Shown: positions 8,077 to 16,710, counted from the first letter of the stretch. The stretch: DNA of 41,712 nucleotides from Nitriliruptoraceae bacterium (GCA_003563915.1 PWTE01000194.1:1-41712); one strand, 5' to 3'. Translations and numbers: made by a program. Notes: generated by a model from the sequence alone, not told the origin.

Positions 8077-9582
8077 GTGCGCCCTGTCCCTGCTGCCGTC
8101 CTGACCCTGGCGCTGCTCCTCGCCGGCTGCACCTCGGCTGACGTGCCCGAGGTGGAGGTCGCGGAGGTCAGGCCCGGTGTGGTCGTGCAGACCGTCGCGG
8201 CCGCGGCCCGGCTGGAGCCCGCCGCCCGTGTCACCGTCACCGCCCCCACCGGCGGGGAGGTCGAGGAGCTCCTCGTCGGGGACGGCGACGTCGTCGCGGC
8301 CGGCGACCCGCTGGTGCGTCTCGCCTCCGACGCGATCGACCAACAGATCACGCAGGCGGAAGCGGCCGCGGACGCGGCCGGGTCGCTCGCGGGGGGTGCC
8401 GCGACCGCAGGGTTCGACCTCTCGCCGGTCGTCGGGGCCTTCCGGGCCCAGCTCGACGCGGTCTTCCCCCCGCTGATCGGGGCGCTGGGTGACCAGATCG
8501 ACGTGCTCGAGCGCGCGGTCGAGACCGTCCGGGACACGACGACGGAACGGCTGGCAGAGCTGGACCCGGAGGAGCTGGTGGAGCTCGGTCTGGACCCCGA
8601 CGACGTGGCGGAACTCGGCCTGGATGCCGATCCGGACGAGCTGGCCGAGCGGCTGGACACGACCGCGCTGGAGGATGCGCTCTACGACGCCCGTCGTCGA
8701 CTCGCGGAGGCGGAGGCGGGCTACCGCCAGGCGCGCTCGCAGCTGGTGTCGGCCGAGTCGCAGGTCCGCTCGCAGGCCCAGCAGGCGACCGCGGCCCAGC
8801 AGGCGGCGGTCGAGGCCCAGCGCCAGCAGGCAGAACTGGCTCTGGAAGCCGCGCGTGCCCGCATCGACGACCTCACGATCGTCGCGCCCGTCGCCGGGGT
8901 GGTCGAACTCAGTCGCGGGGAGAGCGGCGGGGCGCCGGGGACGATCCCGGACGTGGGCGGCTTCGGTGACCTGGGAGGGCTCGACGAGCTGGGTGGGTTG
9001 CTGGGCGGCACCACCGGCGGTGAGAGCGCCACCCGATCGGGACCTATCGCCGAGGGCGTCGGGGTCGGCCCCGGACAGCCAGTCCTGACGATCTACGACC
9101 TGTCCAGCTTCAGCGCGCAGGTCGACGTGGACGAGATCGACATCGTCGAGGTGGAGGTCGGCCAGGACGTGACCGTCCTGATCGATGCGTTCCCCGGCCG
9201 CGAGTTCCGAGGTGTCGTCCAGCGCATCGCGCTCTCTCCGCAGCGGCCCGCGGGGGGCGGCGCGATCTTCCCGGTCACCGTCCAACTGGTCGACGTCCCG
9301 GCCGAGGTGCAGCTGCGGGTGGGGTTGACCGCCTCTGCCGAGATCGAGGTGCGACGCGTCGACGGTGACACGGTGGTCCCGACCTCGGCGCTGCTGCGCC
9401 GAGGCGACGACGAGGTCGTCCACCTGCTGCGTGACGGCCGGGCCCTACAGGTCCCGGTCGAGGTCGACGCGATCGGCGACGAGACGGCGGCGGTCAGCGG
9501 CGAGCTGTCCACCGGGGACGAGGTCATCACGATCGGGGTCGAGCTGGTCGAGGACGGCGCCGAGGTCGAGGTCGTCCGGTGA
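8077..9582 (+). CDS. MacA-like periplasmic adaptor lipoprotein (HlyD family)
   Basis: 501 residues. A lipoprotein signal ends LLLAGC with the lipid-bearing Cys at 18. Barrel-sandwich halves are at about 52-85 (VTAPTGGEVEELLVGDGDVV) and 265-345. A long coiled coil rich in Gln and Ala runs from 200 to 265. A beta-barrel domain follows (VDVDEIDIVEVEVGQDVTV). Two insertions are odd: residues 161-194, with repeated ELGLD units, and a Gly-rich loop at 282-325 splitting the second lipoyl half. It heads a three-gene operon with overlapping stops and starts. With the ABC pair it should form a MacB-type mechanotransmission exporter. The substrate is unknown; a lipid-anchored adaptor fits a single-membrane envelope. 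Confidence 0.85.
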   Translation: MRPVPAAVLTLALLLAGCTSADVPEVEVAEVRPGVVVQTVAAAARLEPAARVTVTAPTGGEVEELLVGDGDVVAAGDPLVRLASDAIDQQITQAEAAADAAGSLAGGAATAGFDLSPVVGAFRAQLDAVFPPLIGALGDQIDVLERAVETVRDTTTERLAELDPEELVELGLDPDDVAELGLDADPDELAERLDTTALEDALYDARRRLAEAEAGYRQARSQLVSAESQVRSQAQQATAAQQAAVEAQRQQAELALEAARARIDDLTIVAPVAGVVELSRGESGGAPGTIPDVGGFGDLGGLDELGGLLGGTTGGESATRSGPIAEGVGVGPGQPVLTIYDLSSFSAQVDVDEIDIVEVEVGQDVTVLIDAFPGREFRGVVQRIALSPQRPAGGGAIFPVTVQLVDVPAEVQLRVGLTASAEIEVRRVDGDTVVPTSALLRRGDDEVVHLLRDGRALQVPVEVDAIGDETAAVSGELSTGDEVITIGVELVEDGAEVEVVR

Positions 9583-10283
9583 CCGACCGTCCGGTCCTGC
9601 TCGAGGCCATCGATGTCTCGAGGATCTACCGACTGGGTCGTGACGTCGAGGTGCCGGCCCTCAAGGGCGTCAGCTTCACGGTCGAGCAGGGCGACCACGT
9701 CGCGATCGTGGGCTCGTCCGGATCTGGCAAGTCGACCCTGTTGAACCTGCTGGGTGCCCTCGACCGCCCCACCAGCGGAGAGGTCCGCTACGACGGCCGC
9801 GACGTCCAGACCCTGAGCGACACCGAGCTGGCGGAGCTGCGCAACCGTCGGATCGGGTTCGTGTTCCAGTCCTTCCACCTGCTGCCGCGGCTGTCCGCGG
9901 TCGACAACGTCGTCCTGCCGCTGATCTACCGGCCCGGTGGCCGGCGCGAGCGACGCCAGCGCGCCATCGCGGCGCTGACGTCCGTCGGTCTCGGTGATCG
10001 GCTCGACCACCGGCCGACCGAGCTGTCCGGGGGACAGCAGCAGCGGGTCGCGATCGCGCGGGCGGTGGTGACGGAGCCGGCGCTGGTCCTCGCCGACGAG
10101 CCGACGGGCAACCTCGACACCCGCACCGGTGAGGAGATCATGGCGCTGCTCGAACAGCTCCATGCCGAGCGGGACACCGCGCTGGTCGTCATCACCCACG
10201 AGGCGGAGATCGCGGCCCGGGCCGCCCGCGCCATCGAGCTGCGGGACGGGCTGATCGTGGGTACGGCGGAGGGTGACGCGTGA
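9579..10283 (+). CDS. MacB/LolD-type ABC transporter ATPase
   Basis: 234 residues. Walker A is GSSGSGKS (45-52), the Q-loop is FVFQSFHLLPRLSAVDN, the signature is LSGGQ (149-153), Walker B is LVLADEPTGNLD (169-180) and the H-loop is VVITHE. The DEPTGNLD form and the LLPRLSAVDNV segment are typical of the MacB/LolD/FtsE group. It is a stand-alone ATPase whose permease is the next gene; start GTG 9579 overlaps the adaptor gene by 4 bp and its end overlaps the permease gene by 4 bp. Confidence 0.95.
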   Translation: MTDRPVLLEAIDVSRIYRLGRDVEVPALKGVSFTVEQGDHVAIVGSSGSGKSTLLNLLGALDRPTSGEVRYDGRDVQTLSDTELAELRNRRIGFVFQSFHLLPRLSAVDNVVLPLIYRPGGRRERRQRAIAALTSVGLGDRLDHRPTELSGGQQQRVAIARAVVTEPALVLADEPTGNLDTRTGEEIMALLEQLHAERDTALVVITHEAEIAARAARAIELRDGLIVGTAEGDA

Positions 10284-11470
10284 GCCTGCGCGAGTCCTTC
10301 CGCGTGGCGATGTCGGCGCTCGTCGCCAATCGGCTGCGTTCGGCGCTGACCACGCTCGGCGTGCTGATCGGTGTGATGTCGGTCGTCCTGCTGGTCGCGA
10401 TCGGTCAAGGAGCCCGCGAGGAGATCACCGGGGCGATCGAGGGGCTCGGATCGAACCTGCTGTTCGTCCTGCCCGGTGACGGTGACTTCGGCGCCGCACC
10501 GACCCGCAGTCAGTTCACCCTGGACGACGTCGACGAACTCGACCGTGAGCTGCCCGGAGCCGACCGGCGGGTCGCGGGCAGTGTCGTCGGCGGAGAACCG
10601 GTGCAGGCCGAGGGGGAGCGGCTGACGACCACCGTGCAGGGGGGGACCGCCGGCTACCTCGACGTGGTGGTGCGCTCGACCGCACGCGGCCAGCCCTTCA
10701 CGGAGTCGGACGTGGCGACCGGTCGGCGGGTCGTGCTGCTGGGCGCCGCGGTCGCGGACCAGCTGTTCCCGGGGCAGGATCCGATCGGCCGGACCATCAC
10801 CGTCGGCAGCATCCGGTTCCGGGTCGTCGGCGTCATGGAGCGGGTCGGTGGGACCGCGTTCGGCCCTGACCGCGACCGCGAGGTGTACCTGCCGATCACC
10901 AGCGCCCAGCGGCTGTTCGCCACGACCCGGATCGACGCCATCTTCGTGCGGGCGAGCTCGACCGCCACGATCGACGACGACCGCGAGATCATCGAACGCG
11001 TCCTGGAACGGCGTCTGGAACCCGAGGCCTTCAGCGTGCTGTCGCAGGACGACATCATCGGGGTCGTCGGCGACATCCTGCAGATCCTGACCCTGGTGCT
11101 CGCGGCCATCGCCGGGATCTCGCTCCTGGTCGGCGGCGTGGGCGTGTCCAACATCATGCTGGTCTCGGTCAGCGAACGGACCCGGGAGATCGGCCTACGC
11201 AAGGCGCTGGGGGCGCGTACCCGGGACATCACCCGCCAGTTCCTGTTGGAGGCGATGGTGCTCACCGGGATCGGTGGTGCGATCGGGCTCCTGCTCGGGA
11301 TCGGTCTGGCGGAACTGGTGGCGCTGTTCGCCCCGATCCCGGCGGAGGTGACGCTGTGGTCGGTGCTGCTCGCGCTCGGGGTCTCGGTCGCGGTGGGGCT
11401 GCTGTTCGGGGTCCTGCCGGCCCGACGCGCCGGGCGACTGGATCCGGTCGAGGCCCTCCGGCACGACTGA
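10280..11470 (+). CDS. MacB-like ABC transporter permease (FtsX family)
   Basis: 396 residues. The layout is that of the MacB permease: one N-terminal membrane segment (NRLRSALTTLGVLIGVMSVVLLVAIGQG, 15-42), an extracytoplasmic domain to about 260, then three C-terminal segments in the FtsX domain, including LVLAAIAGISLLVGGVGVSNIMLVSV followed by SERTREIGLRKALGARTRDI. The ending PARRAGRLDPVEALRHD is also typical. It pairs with the ATPase upstream and the lipoprotein adaptor to form an exporter. The cargo, such as a peptide, antibiotic or lipoprotein, cannot be told from sequence. Confidence 0.93.
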   Translation: MSLRESFRVAMSALVANRLRSALTTLGVLIGVMSVVLLVAIGQGAREEITGAIEGLGSNLLFVLPGDGDFGAAPTRSQFTLDDVDELDRELPGADRRVAGSVVGGEPVQAEGERLTTTVQGGTAGYLDVVVRSTARGQPFTESDVATGRRVVLLGAAVADQLFPGQDPIGRTITVGSIRFRVVGVMERVGGTAFGPDRDREVYLPITSAQRLFATTRIDAIFVRASSTATIDDDREIIERVLERRLEPEAFSVLSQDDIIGVVGDILQILTLVLAAIAGISLLVGGVGVSNIMLVSVSERTREIGLRKALGARTRDITRQFLLEAMVLTGIGGAIGLLLGIGLAELVALFAPIPAEVTLWSVLLALGVSVAVGLLFGVLPARRAGRLDPVEALRHD

Positions 11471-11549
11471 CCGTGGCGGCGCGGTCCGAAGCGAGGGATG
11501 GGTAGTCTCGCGGCGCTGGGCTGGGAGCCGCAGGCGATGAGGAGCATCG

Positions 11550-12734
11550 GTGGTAGGCGAGGGGCCGGACGCAGCCGGACGGATCGCGTTGATCTGGGAC
11601 GAGAGCGTGGCGGGGGACGACTTCGGTCCGGGCCATCCGTTGGCGCCGGTCCGTGTCGAGCTGACGGTCGATCTGATCCGTCGGTGCGCACTCCTGGGCG
11701 ACGGGGTGGACGAGGTGTTGCCTCCGGCGTTCGACGAAGCCGGGTTGCTGCGGCTGCACCGCGAGGACTTCATCGGCGCCGTGAAGCGCCTGTCGGCGGA
11801 CCCGACCGCCGCGGCTGACCTCGAGTACGGGCTCGGTGTCGGTGACAACCCTGCCTTCACGGGCATGCACGGCGCGTCGCTGAAGGTGTGCGCCGGGTCG
11901 GTGGAGGCAGCCCGCCAGGTCTGGGAAGGCCAGGCCGACCACGCCTTCAACCCGGCCGGTGGGCTGCACCATGCCATGCCGGCGCGAGCGGCCGGCTTCT
12001 GCATCTACAACGACCCGGCCATCGCGGTCGACTGGTTGCTGGAGCACGGCGCCGAGCGCATCTGCTACCTCGACGTCGACGTGCACCACGGTGATGGGGT
12101 CGAGGTGATGTTCCGGGACGATCCCCGCGTGCTGACCATCTCGCTACACGAGTCGGGACGGTTCCTGTTCCCCGGGACGGGTGCCGCCGACGACATCGGT
12201 GGTGACGGGGCGCGCGGCAGCGCCGCCAACGTGCCGCTGCACCCCGGGACGACCGGTGAGCTGTGGCTCGGCGCCTTCGACGCGGTCGTCGAGCCGTTGG
12301 TCCGCGCCTTCGCTCCCGACGTGTTGGTGACCCAACTCGGGTGTGACACGCACGCCACCGACCCGTTGGCGCACCTGGCGCTCACGGTCGACGACATGGC
12401 CACGATCTACGCCCGCATCCACCGCCTCAGCCACGAGGTCGCGGGAGGACGCTGGGTCGCGATGGGCGGTGGCGGGTACCAGTTGGTCGCGGTGGTCCCG
12501 CGGGCCTGGACGCTGGCGTTCGCGGAGATGACCGGACGCAAGCTGCCGATCGAGACGCCGATGGCGTGGCAGGAGCTGGCGGTCGAGCGCACGGGTGTCA
12601 CGCCGCCGCGCGCGTTCAGCGATGATCCGGTACGGACCTCGGAGGCCATGTTGGGTCAGGCCCGCAAGGCCGCGGAGGAGAGCGTGGCGGCCGTGCGGGA
12701 CCTGGTCTGGCCCCACCACGGCCTGGGGCGCTGA
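11550..12734 (+). CDS. acuC: AcuC-like histone deacetylase family deacetylase
   Basis: 394 residues. It belongs to the zinc-dependent arginase/deacetylase fold. Zinc ligands are D177 and H179 in YLDVDVHHGDG and D266 in GCDTHATDP; the tandem active-site His pair is H140-H141 in GLHHAMPARAAGF; the catalytic Tyr lies in GGGGYQL. In Bacillus, AcuC deacetylates acetyl-CoA synthetase and so switches acetate use; that role is inferred here, since no acs is in view. GTG 11550 follows a GAGGAGC-like site. A TAGTCT at 11503-11508 is a possible -10 box. A 6-bp inverted repeat at 12756-12774 lies just after the stop. Confidence 0.88.
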   Translation: MVGEGPDAAGRIALIWDESVAGDDFGPGHPLAPVRVELTVDLIRRCALLGDGVDEVLPPAFDEAGLLRLHREDFIGAVKRLSADPTAAADLEYGLGVGDNPAFTGMHGASLKVCAGSVEAARQVWEGQADHAFNPAGGLHHAMPARAAGFCIYNDPAIAVDWLLEHGAERICYLDVDVHHGDGVEVMFRDDPRVLTISLHESGRFLFPGTGAADDIGGDGARGSAANVPLHPGTTGELWLGAFDAVVEPLVRAFAPDVLVTQLGCDTHATDPLAHLALTVDDMATIYARIHRLSHEVAGGRWVAMGGGGYQLVAVVPRAWTLAFAEMTGRKLPIETPMAWQELAVERTGVTPPRAFSDDPVRTSEAMLGQARKAAEESVAAVRDLVWPHHGLGR

Positions 12735-12755
12735 GCGGGTGAGGAGCGGGGTCTG

Positions 12756-12774
12756 GCTGGCCCACCACGCCAGC
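12756..12774 (+). terminator. weak inverted repeat after acuC
   Basis: GCTGGC and GCCAGC form a 6-bp stem with a 7-base loop 22 bp past the acuC stop. No T-run follows, so it is only a possible transcription end point. The rest of 12735-12919 holds no gene; TACGGT at 12808-12813 and TACCGT at 12908-12913 are -10-like boxes for the small HTH gene. Confidence 0.25.
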
Positions 12775-12919
12775 TGAACCGCACGCCGGAGCGCGGCTGT
12801 CGCACGATACGGTGCGGTGCTTGTTGCTCACGTTGCTGTCGTGGCTGGTGAGATAGGACGACCGTCCCGTTGCCTGATCAACCCCGCGTTCCGTGGGGTG
12901 GGGGTGTTACCGTTCGCTC

Positions 12920-13141
12920 ATGGCCGACCCACTGCTCACCGCCGCCGAGGTCGCGGACCAGCTCCGTGTCTCGACCATGACCGTGTACCGGTTGATCCGG
13001 CGCGGTGACCTCCCTGCGGTCCGCGTCGGTCGCAACTACCGGGTCCGCGAACAGGATCTCGTGGCCTTCCTCGAGGCTCAGGTGGTCGATCCCGCCACGA
13101 TGGACCTGAGCGACCTCGAGGACGAGGCCGACCAGGCCTGA
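12920..13141 (+). CDS. small excisionase/BldC-type helix-turn-helix protein
   Basis: 73 residues with a MerR-like HTH_17 domain: LLTAAEVADQLRVSTMTVYR is the turn and recognition helix, followed by the wing GDLPAVRVGRNYRVREQDLVAFL. The acidic tail is DLSDLEDEADQA. It matches, from memory, M. tuberculosis Rv0500A, which also lies between proC and the galE2-like gene. It is a DNA-binding protein of unknown targets; it is not linked to any phage or integrase here, so it is not a true excisionase. I chose ATG 12920 over an upstream GTG because the domain begins at once after it. Confidence 0.85.
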   Translation: MADPLLTAAEVADQLRVSTMTVYRLIRRGDLPAVRVGRNYRVREQDLVAFLEAQVVDPATMDLSDLEDEADQA

Positions 13142-13313
13142 ACACGGCGGCAGGGTCGTCGCTCGGCCCTCCGCCTGCGCTGGCCGTCCGGCCGGTGCTG
13201 GCGCGGGCACGAGCCTGGTTCACTCGGGCGGTGTGCGGCACGGGCTCCCGTCGGTGCCGATCCGTCCCTACGCTCACCAGGGTCCCTGGACCCCGTCCCT
13301 CCGGAACCACCTC

Positions 13314-14384
13314 GTGACCGACGGTCGCCGCGTCCTGATCACCGGCATCTCCGGCCAGCTCGCCGGGCAGGTCGCGCGTGCGCTGGAGGCGAGGGACGAC
13401 GTGGTGGAGCTCTACGGCGTCGATGTGCGCGAGCCGCACCACGACCTGCGGCGCACCGAGTTCGTCCGCGCCGACGTCCGCAACCCGCTGGTCGCCCGGG
13501 TCCTGGACGTCGCCCAGATCGACACCGTGGTGCACCTGGCGGTCGCCTCGACGCCGTCGGCCGCTGGCGGGCGGGCCCGGATGAAGGAGCTCAACGTCAT
13601 CGGGACGATGCAGCTGCTCGCGGCCTGTCAGAAGGTGCCGTCCCTGCGTGGCTTCGTCCTGAAGTCGTCGGCCGCGGTCTACGGCTCCGAGTTCACCGAC
13701 CCGGCGAGCTTCCGCGAGTCGGTCACGCCGCGGACCCCGCCGACGCACGGGTTCGGCAAGGACGTCGCGGAGATCGAGGGCTACGTTCGGGCGTTCGGAC
13801 GCCGCCGCAAGGACGTCGACGTGACGATGCTGCGGTTCGCCAACCTGCTCGGGGGGCGGCTGGACAGCGCCTTCTCCTCGTTGTTCAACCTCCCGGTCGT
13901 CCCATCGGTCCTCGGCTACGACCCCCGGTTGCAGTTCTGCCACGAGGAGGATGCCGTCGCGGTGCTCGAGCGCGCGGCGACCGGATCGCACCCCGGGATC
14001 TTCAACGTCGCCGGCGACGGCGTGCTCTACCTCTCGCAGGCGATCCGGCTGGCTGGACGCATCGCGACACCGGTGCCGTTGCCGTTCGTGGCCGGGGTCG
14101 CCTCCCTCGTCCGGCGGTCCGGCCGAGCCGACGTGCCCAGCGACCAACTGCGGTTCCTGCAGTTCGGCCGCGTGGTGGACACGACCCGACTCGAGCGGCG
14201 CTTCGGCTACACCCCCAGGTACACCACCCGCGAGACGTTCCAGGACTTCGTGCGTCGCAAGCGCATCCGCGGGGTGGTCGCGCACGACGAGGTCATCCGC
14301 TGGGAACGGGAGATCTACGACCTGATCCAACGCAAGGGCCAGGAGCGCTTCCTGGCGTCGCGCGGTCGGCAGGGAGGTCGGTGA
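13314..14384 (+). CDS. NAD-dependent epimerase/dehydratase (GalE2-like)
   Basis: 356 residues from GTG 13314; GTG 13233 would add 27 residues that do not look conserved. The Rossmann motif is TGISGQLAGQVARAL, followed by D-V-R-E-P in the NAD-ribose-binding position. The usual extended-SDR segment reads SSAAVYGSE, but the catalytic YxxxK is HGFGK, so the Tyr is replaced by His while Lys is kept. The C-terminus is basic (RRKRIRG). It is syntenic with Rv0501 (galE2). Whether it epimerises a sugar nucleotide is open because of the missing Tyr. It shares a TGATG junction with the next gene. Confidence 0.82.
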   Translation: MTDGRRVLITGISGQLAGQVARALEARDDVVELYGVDVREPHHDLRRTEFVRADVRNPLVARVLDVAQIDTVVHLAVASTPSAAGGRARMKELNVIGTMQLLAACQKVPSLRGFVLKSSAAVYGSEFTDPASFRESVTPRTPPTHGFGKDVAEIEGYVRAFGRRRKDVDVTMLRFANLLGGRLDSAFSSLFNLPVVPSVLGYDPRLQFCHEEDAVAVLERAATGSHPGIFNVAGDGVLYLSQAIRLAGRIATPVPLPFVAGVASLVRRSGRADVPSDQLRFLQFGRVVDTTRLERRFGYTPRYTTRETFQDFVRRKRIRGVVAHDEVIRWEREIYDLIQRKGQERFLASRGRQGGR

Positions 14385-15589
14385 TGGAACAACGGGCCGA
14401 GGTGATCTCCATCGCGGATGCGCGCGACGCCCGCGATCGTGATACGACCGCGCGTCCCCGGTGCGCCGCGACGACCGATGCCGGCGCACCTTGCCGCAAC
14501 TACGCGACCGACGGCGAGCTGTGCCGGGTGCACGCAGCGCGTGCCGGCCATGCCGGCACTCCCCGCGCTGATCGTGACGAGCCGTCCGCGGCCGACCCTG
14601 AGGCACCCTCTGACGGGTCATCGTCGGAGGACGAGCCGATGAGCGAGGCGGCGGACGATGCCTACGAGCGGCTCGCCGACGAGGCCCGCCGACGGGGTTG
14701 GGGGCCCCTGGTCGACGGGTTGGGCGCGTTCGGTGGTCTCTCCGACGCCGACCTCACCGAGGGGCTCGGTGACCTGCTGGCCTTCCTGCGACGCCGTCTC
14801 ACCGGCGACTACGAGATCGACGAGTTCGGGTTCGACGAGGACCTCACGACCAGCCTGCTGATCCCGTTGGTGCGGCCACTGCACCGCTACTACTGGCGGG
14901 TGCGGTCGCACGGCGAGGAGCATCTGCCCCTCGATCGAGGCGGGTTGGTGGTCGCCAACCATGCGGGGACCCTGCCGGCGGATGCCATCATCACCCGCCT
15001 GGACATCTTCGAGCACACGGGTCGGCACGCCCGCGAGCTGGGAGCGGACCTGGTCTTCCGCACCCCGTTCGTCGGCGAGTGGGCTCGCAAGACCGGCGCG
15101 ACGCTGGCCTCGGGCGACGATGCGGACCGGCTCCTCGAACGCGGGGAGCTCGTGGCGGTCTGGCCCGAGGGGTTCAAGGGCCTCGGCAAGCCCTGGAAGG
15201 ACCGCTACAAGCTGCAGCGCTTCGGCCGCGGTGGCTTCGTCGCGACCGCGTTGCGGGCCCAGATACCGATCGTGCCGACCGCGATCGTCGGCAGCGAGGA
15301 GATCTACCCGATGGTCTACGACCTGCGGGTGGTCGCGAGGGCGCTCGGTCTGCCCTACTTCCCGGTCGTGGCCCAGATGTTCGCGCTGCCGGTGCTCGGA
15401 CCACTGGCGCTGCTCCCGCTGCCGTCCAAGTGGGTGATCGAGTACGGCGAGCCGATCGACACGACCGCCTACGGCCCCGAGGCCGCCGACGACCCCATGA
15501 CCGTCTTCGACCTCACCGATCGTGTCCGGGACACGATCCAGGGGATGCTGCACCGCAACCTGATGGGCCGCCGGTCGGTGTTCCTCTGA
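14384..15589 (+). CDS. PlsC-type acyltransferase with N-terminal Cys/His motif
   Basis: 401 residues. ATG 14384 overlaps the previous stop (TGATG), with AGGGAGG upstream; GTG 14381 is nearly equivalent. Residues 27-50 hold C-x9-C-x9-C-x2-H (C27, C37, C47, H50), as in small zinc-binding modules. An acidic linker of about 45 residues follows. The acyltransferase domain begins near 170: NHAGTLPADA carries the catalytic His in an H-x6-D spacing, and VWPEGFKGLGKPW holds the second conserved block (PEG). Homologues next to Rv0501-like genes (Rv0502) are annotated as 1-acylglycerol-phosphate-type acyltransferases. The substrate is uncertain. Confidence 0.85.
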   Translation: MEQRAEVISIADARDARDRDTTARPRCAATTDAGAPCRNYATDGELCRVHAARAGHAGTPRADRDEPSAADPEAPSDGSSSEDEPMSEAADDAYERLADEARRRGWGPLVDGLGAFGGLSDADLTEGLGDLLAFLRRRLTGDYEIDEFGFDEDLTTSLLIPLVRPLHRYYWRVRSHGEEHLPLDRGGLVVANHAGTLPADAIITRLDIFEHTGRHARELGADLVFRTPFVGEWARKTGATLASGDDADRLLERGELVAVWPEGFKGLGKPWKDRYKLQRFGRGGFVATALRAQIPIVPTAIVGSEEIYPMVYDLRVVARALGLPYFPVVAQMFALPVLGPLALLPLPSKWVIEYGEPIDTTAYGPEAADDPMTVFDLTDRVRDTIQGMLHRNLMGRRSVFL

Positions 15590-15595
15590 GACCGG

Positions 15596-15688
15596 TCACA
15601 GCGCCGAGGCCTGCAGGAGCTGGATCACCGCCGCCACGATGATCAGCACGAGCAGGACGACCAGGGCGATCGAGGTTCCGGTGCGCAC
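15596..15688 (-). CDS. 30-residue single-span membrane protein (candidate)
   Basis: A GTG at 15688 opens a frame of 30 codons ending TGA at 15596. The product reads MRTGTSIALVVLLVLIIVA followed by AVIQLLQASAL: two polar residues, then one hydrophobic helix of about 22 residues. A GAGAGG site lies 8 bp before the start. It sits 24 bp after the isomerase stop on the same strand and 6 bp from the convergent acyltransferase stop. Coding is suggested by the ribosome site, snug placement and amphipathic layout; no homologue is known to me. Confidence 0.5.
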   Translation of the reverse strand: MRTGTSIALVVLLVLIIVAAVIQLLQASAL

Positions 15689-15712
15689 AGCTCAGGCCTC
15701 TCGGTGTGGGGC

Positions 15713-16624
15713 TCAGCGATGGGTGGGGCCGACGGTGGGTTGGTCAGCATCGTCCTCGCCGGCGCCCGGCGCCACCTCGACGTCGTCGGGCCGGCCTAGC
15801 ACCTCCTCGGAGGGAGCGCCGTCGAGCAGCGCCTGGCACTTCTGCCGCTCCTGCCGGAGGTAGCCGACCAGGGCCGCGCGATCGTCGAGGTAGCGGCGGC
15901 AGTCCAGCTCCAGCGTGATCGACACCTGGCCGTTCGGCTCGGGACCGTGGGCCTGTCGGTCGGCGGCGTCCCGCCCGACGCGTCGGAGGAAGCGGCCGAG
16001 GGGGAGCAGGCCGTGGCCCAGGGGTGCGTGGCTGTCGCGTCCCTCACCGCGGTAGTCCGAGACGTGCAGGTGCATGCCGTGGTCCTGGAGGTGCTCGTAG
16101 GCCGCCAGGATGTCCACGCCGGCGACGCCGAAGTGGCTGGTGTCCAGCACGACGTTGCGGAAGGGCGCCAGGTGGGTCGGATCGGTGTAGCGGTGGAAGC
16201 GGACCGACCGCCCCGCCACGGTGACGGGGTAGAGGTTCTCCACGCCGATCCGGGTCCCGAGGGCCGCGGCCTCGTCGTCACCGTCCTCCAGCAACCACCG
16301 GTGGAAGCCGCGCTGCCAGCGGAACGGCGGGTGGACGATCATCAGGTCCGCCCCGATCTCGCCGGCGAGCTCGATCGACCGGCGCGCCTTGCCGACGAAG
16401 TCGGTGCCGAACACGCGCCGGGTGAGCAGCAGGAAGGGGCCGTGGACGACCGGCACGCTCAGGCCTTCGCGGTCGATGGCGGCTTGCACCCGCTCCGGCT
16501 GCTGCGTGCCGGGATCCTGGGTGACCATGAGTTCCGCGCCGTCGTAGCCGGCTTCGGCCAGCACGCCGAGCGCCCAGTCCAGCGGACGGGCGAACAACGG
16601 GCCGGTGGAGGCGAAGATGCGCAT
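15713..16624 (-). CDS. sugar phosphate isomerase/epimerase (TIM barrel)
   Basis: 303 residues from ATG 16624. It has the xylose isomerase-like / AP endonuclease 2 barrel. The N-terminus MRIFASTGPLFARPLDWAL gives the first strand, GYDGAELMV the second, VVHGPF the third and LMIVHPPF the next. GVENLYP carries a metal-binding Glu, NVVLDTSHFG an Asp and His, and HLHVSDY a further His. ITLELD gives the final Glu. These are the usual divalent-metal ligands. The substrate is unknown. The acidic tail after about residue 270 is likely disordered. A similar gene sits in this neighbourhood in other actinobacteria. Confidence 0.82.
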   Translation of the reverse strand: MRIFASTGPLFARPLDWALGVLAEAGYDGAELMVTQDPGTQQPERVQAAIDREGLSVPVVHGPFLLLTRRVFGTDFVGKARRSIELAGEIGADLMIVHPPFRWQRGFHRWLLEDGDDEAAALGTRIGVENLYPVTVAGRSVRFHRYTDPTHLAPFRNVVLDTSHFGVAGVDILAAYEHLQDHGMHLHVSDYRGEGRDSHAPLGHGLLPLGRFLRRVGRDAADRQAHGPEPNGQVSITLELDCRRYLDDRAALVGYLRQERQKCQALLDGAPSEEVLGRPDDVEVAPGAGEDDADQPTVGPTHR

Positions 16625-16710
16625 CGTCGGCGAGGGTAGCTGTGGTGGCTGCCGCCCCTCTGCGCGTTCAGCCAGGGTTCACCGGGAGTGTTCCGAGCCG
16701 TCGGTTGCGA

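Noticed and set aside
13142-13313. Tiny ribosomal protein bS22 gene, expected by synteny with Rv0500B
   Set aside because: No Lys/Arg-rich short frame is present between the HTH and epimerase genes.
12936-14621. 561-codon frame on the minus strand
   Set aside because: Long but opposite the HTH, epimerase and acyltransferase genes, and made of Arg/Gly/Asp-rich filler typical of mirror frames.
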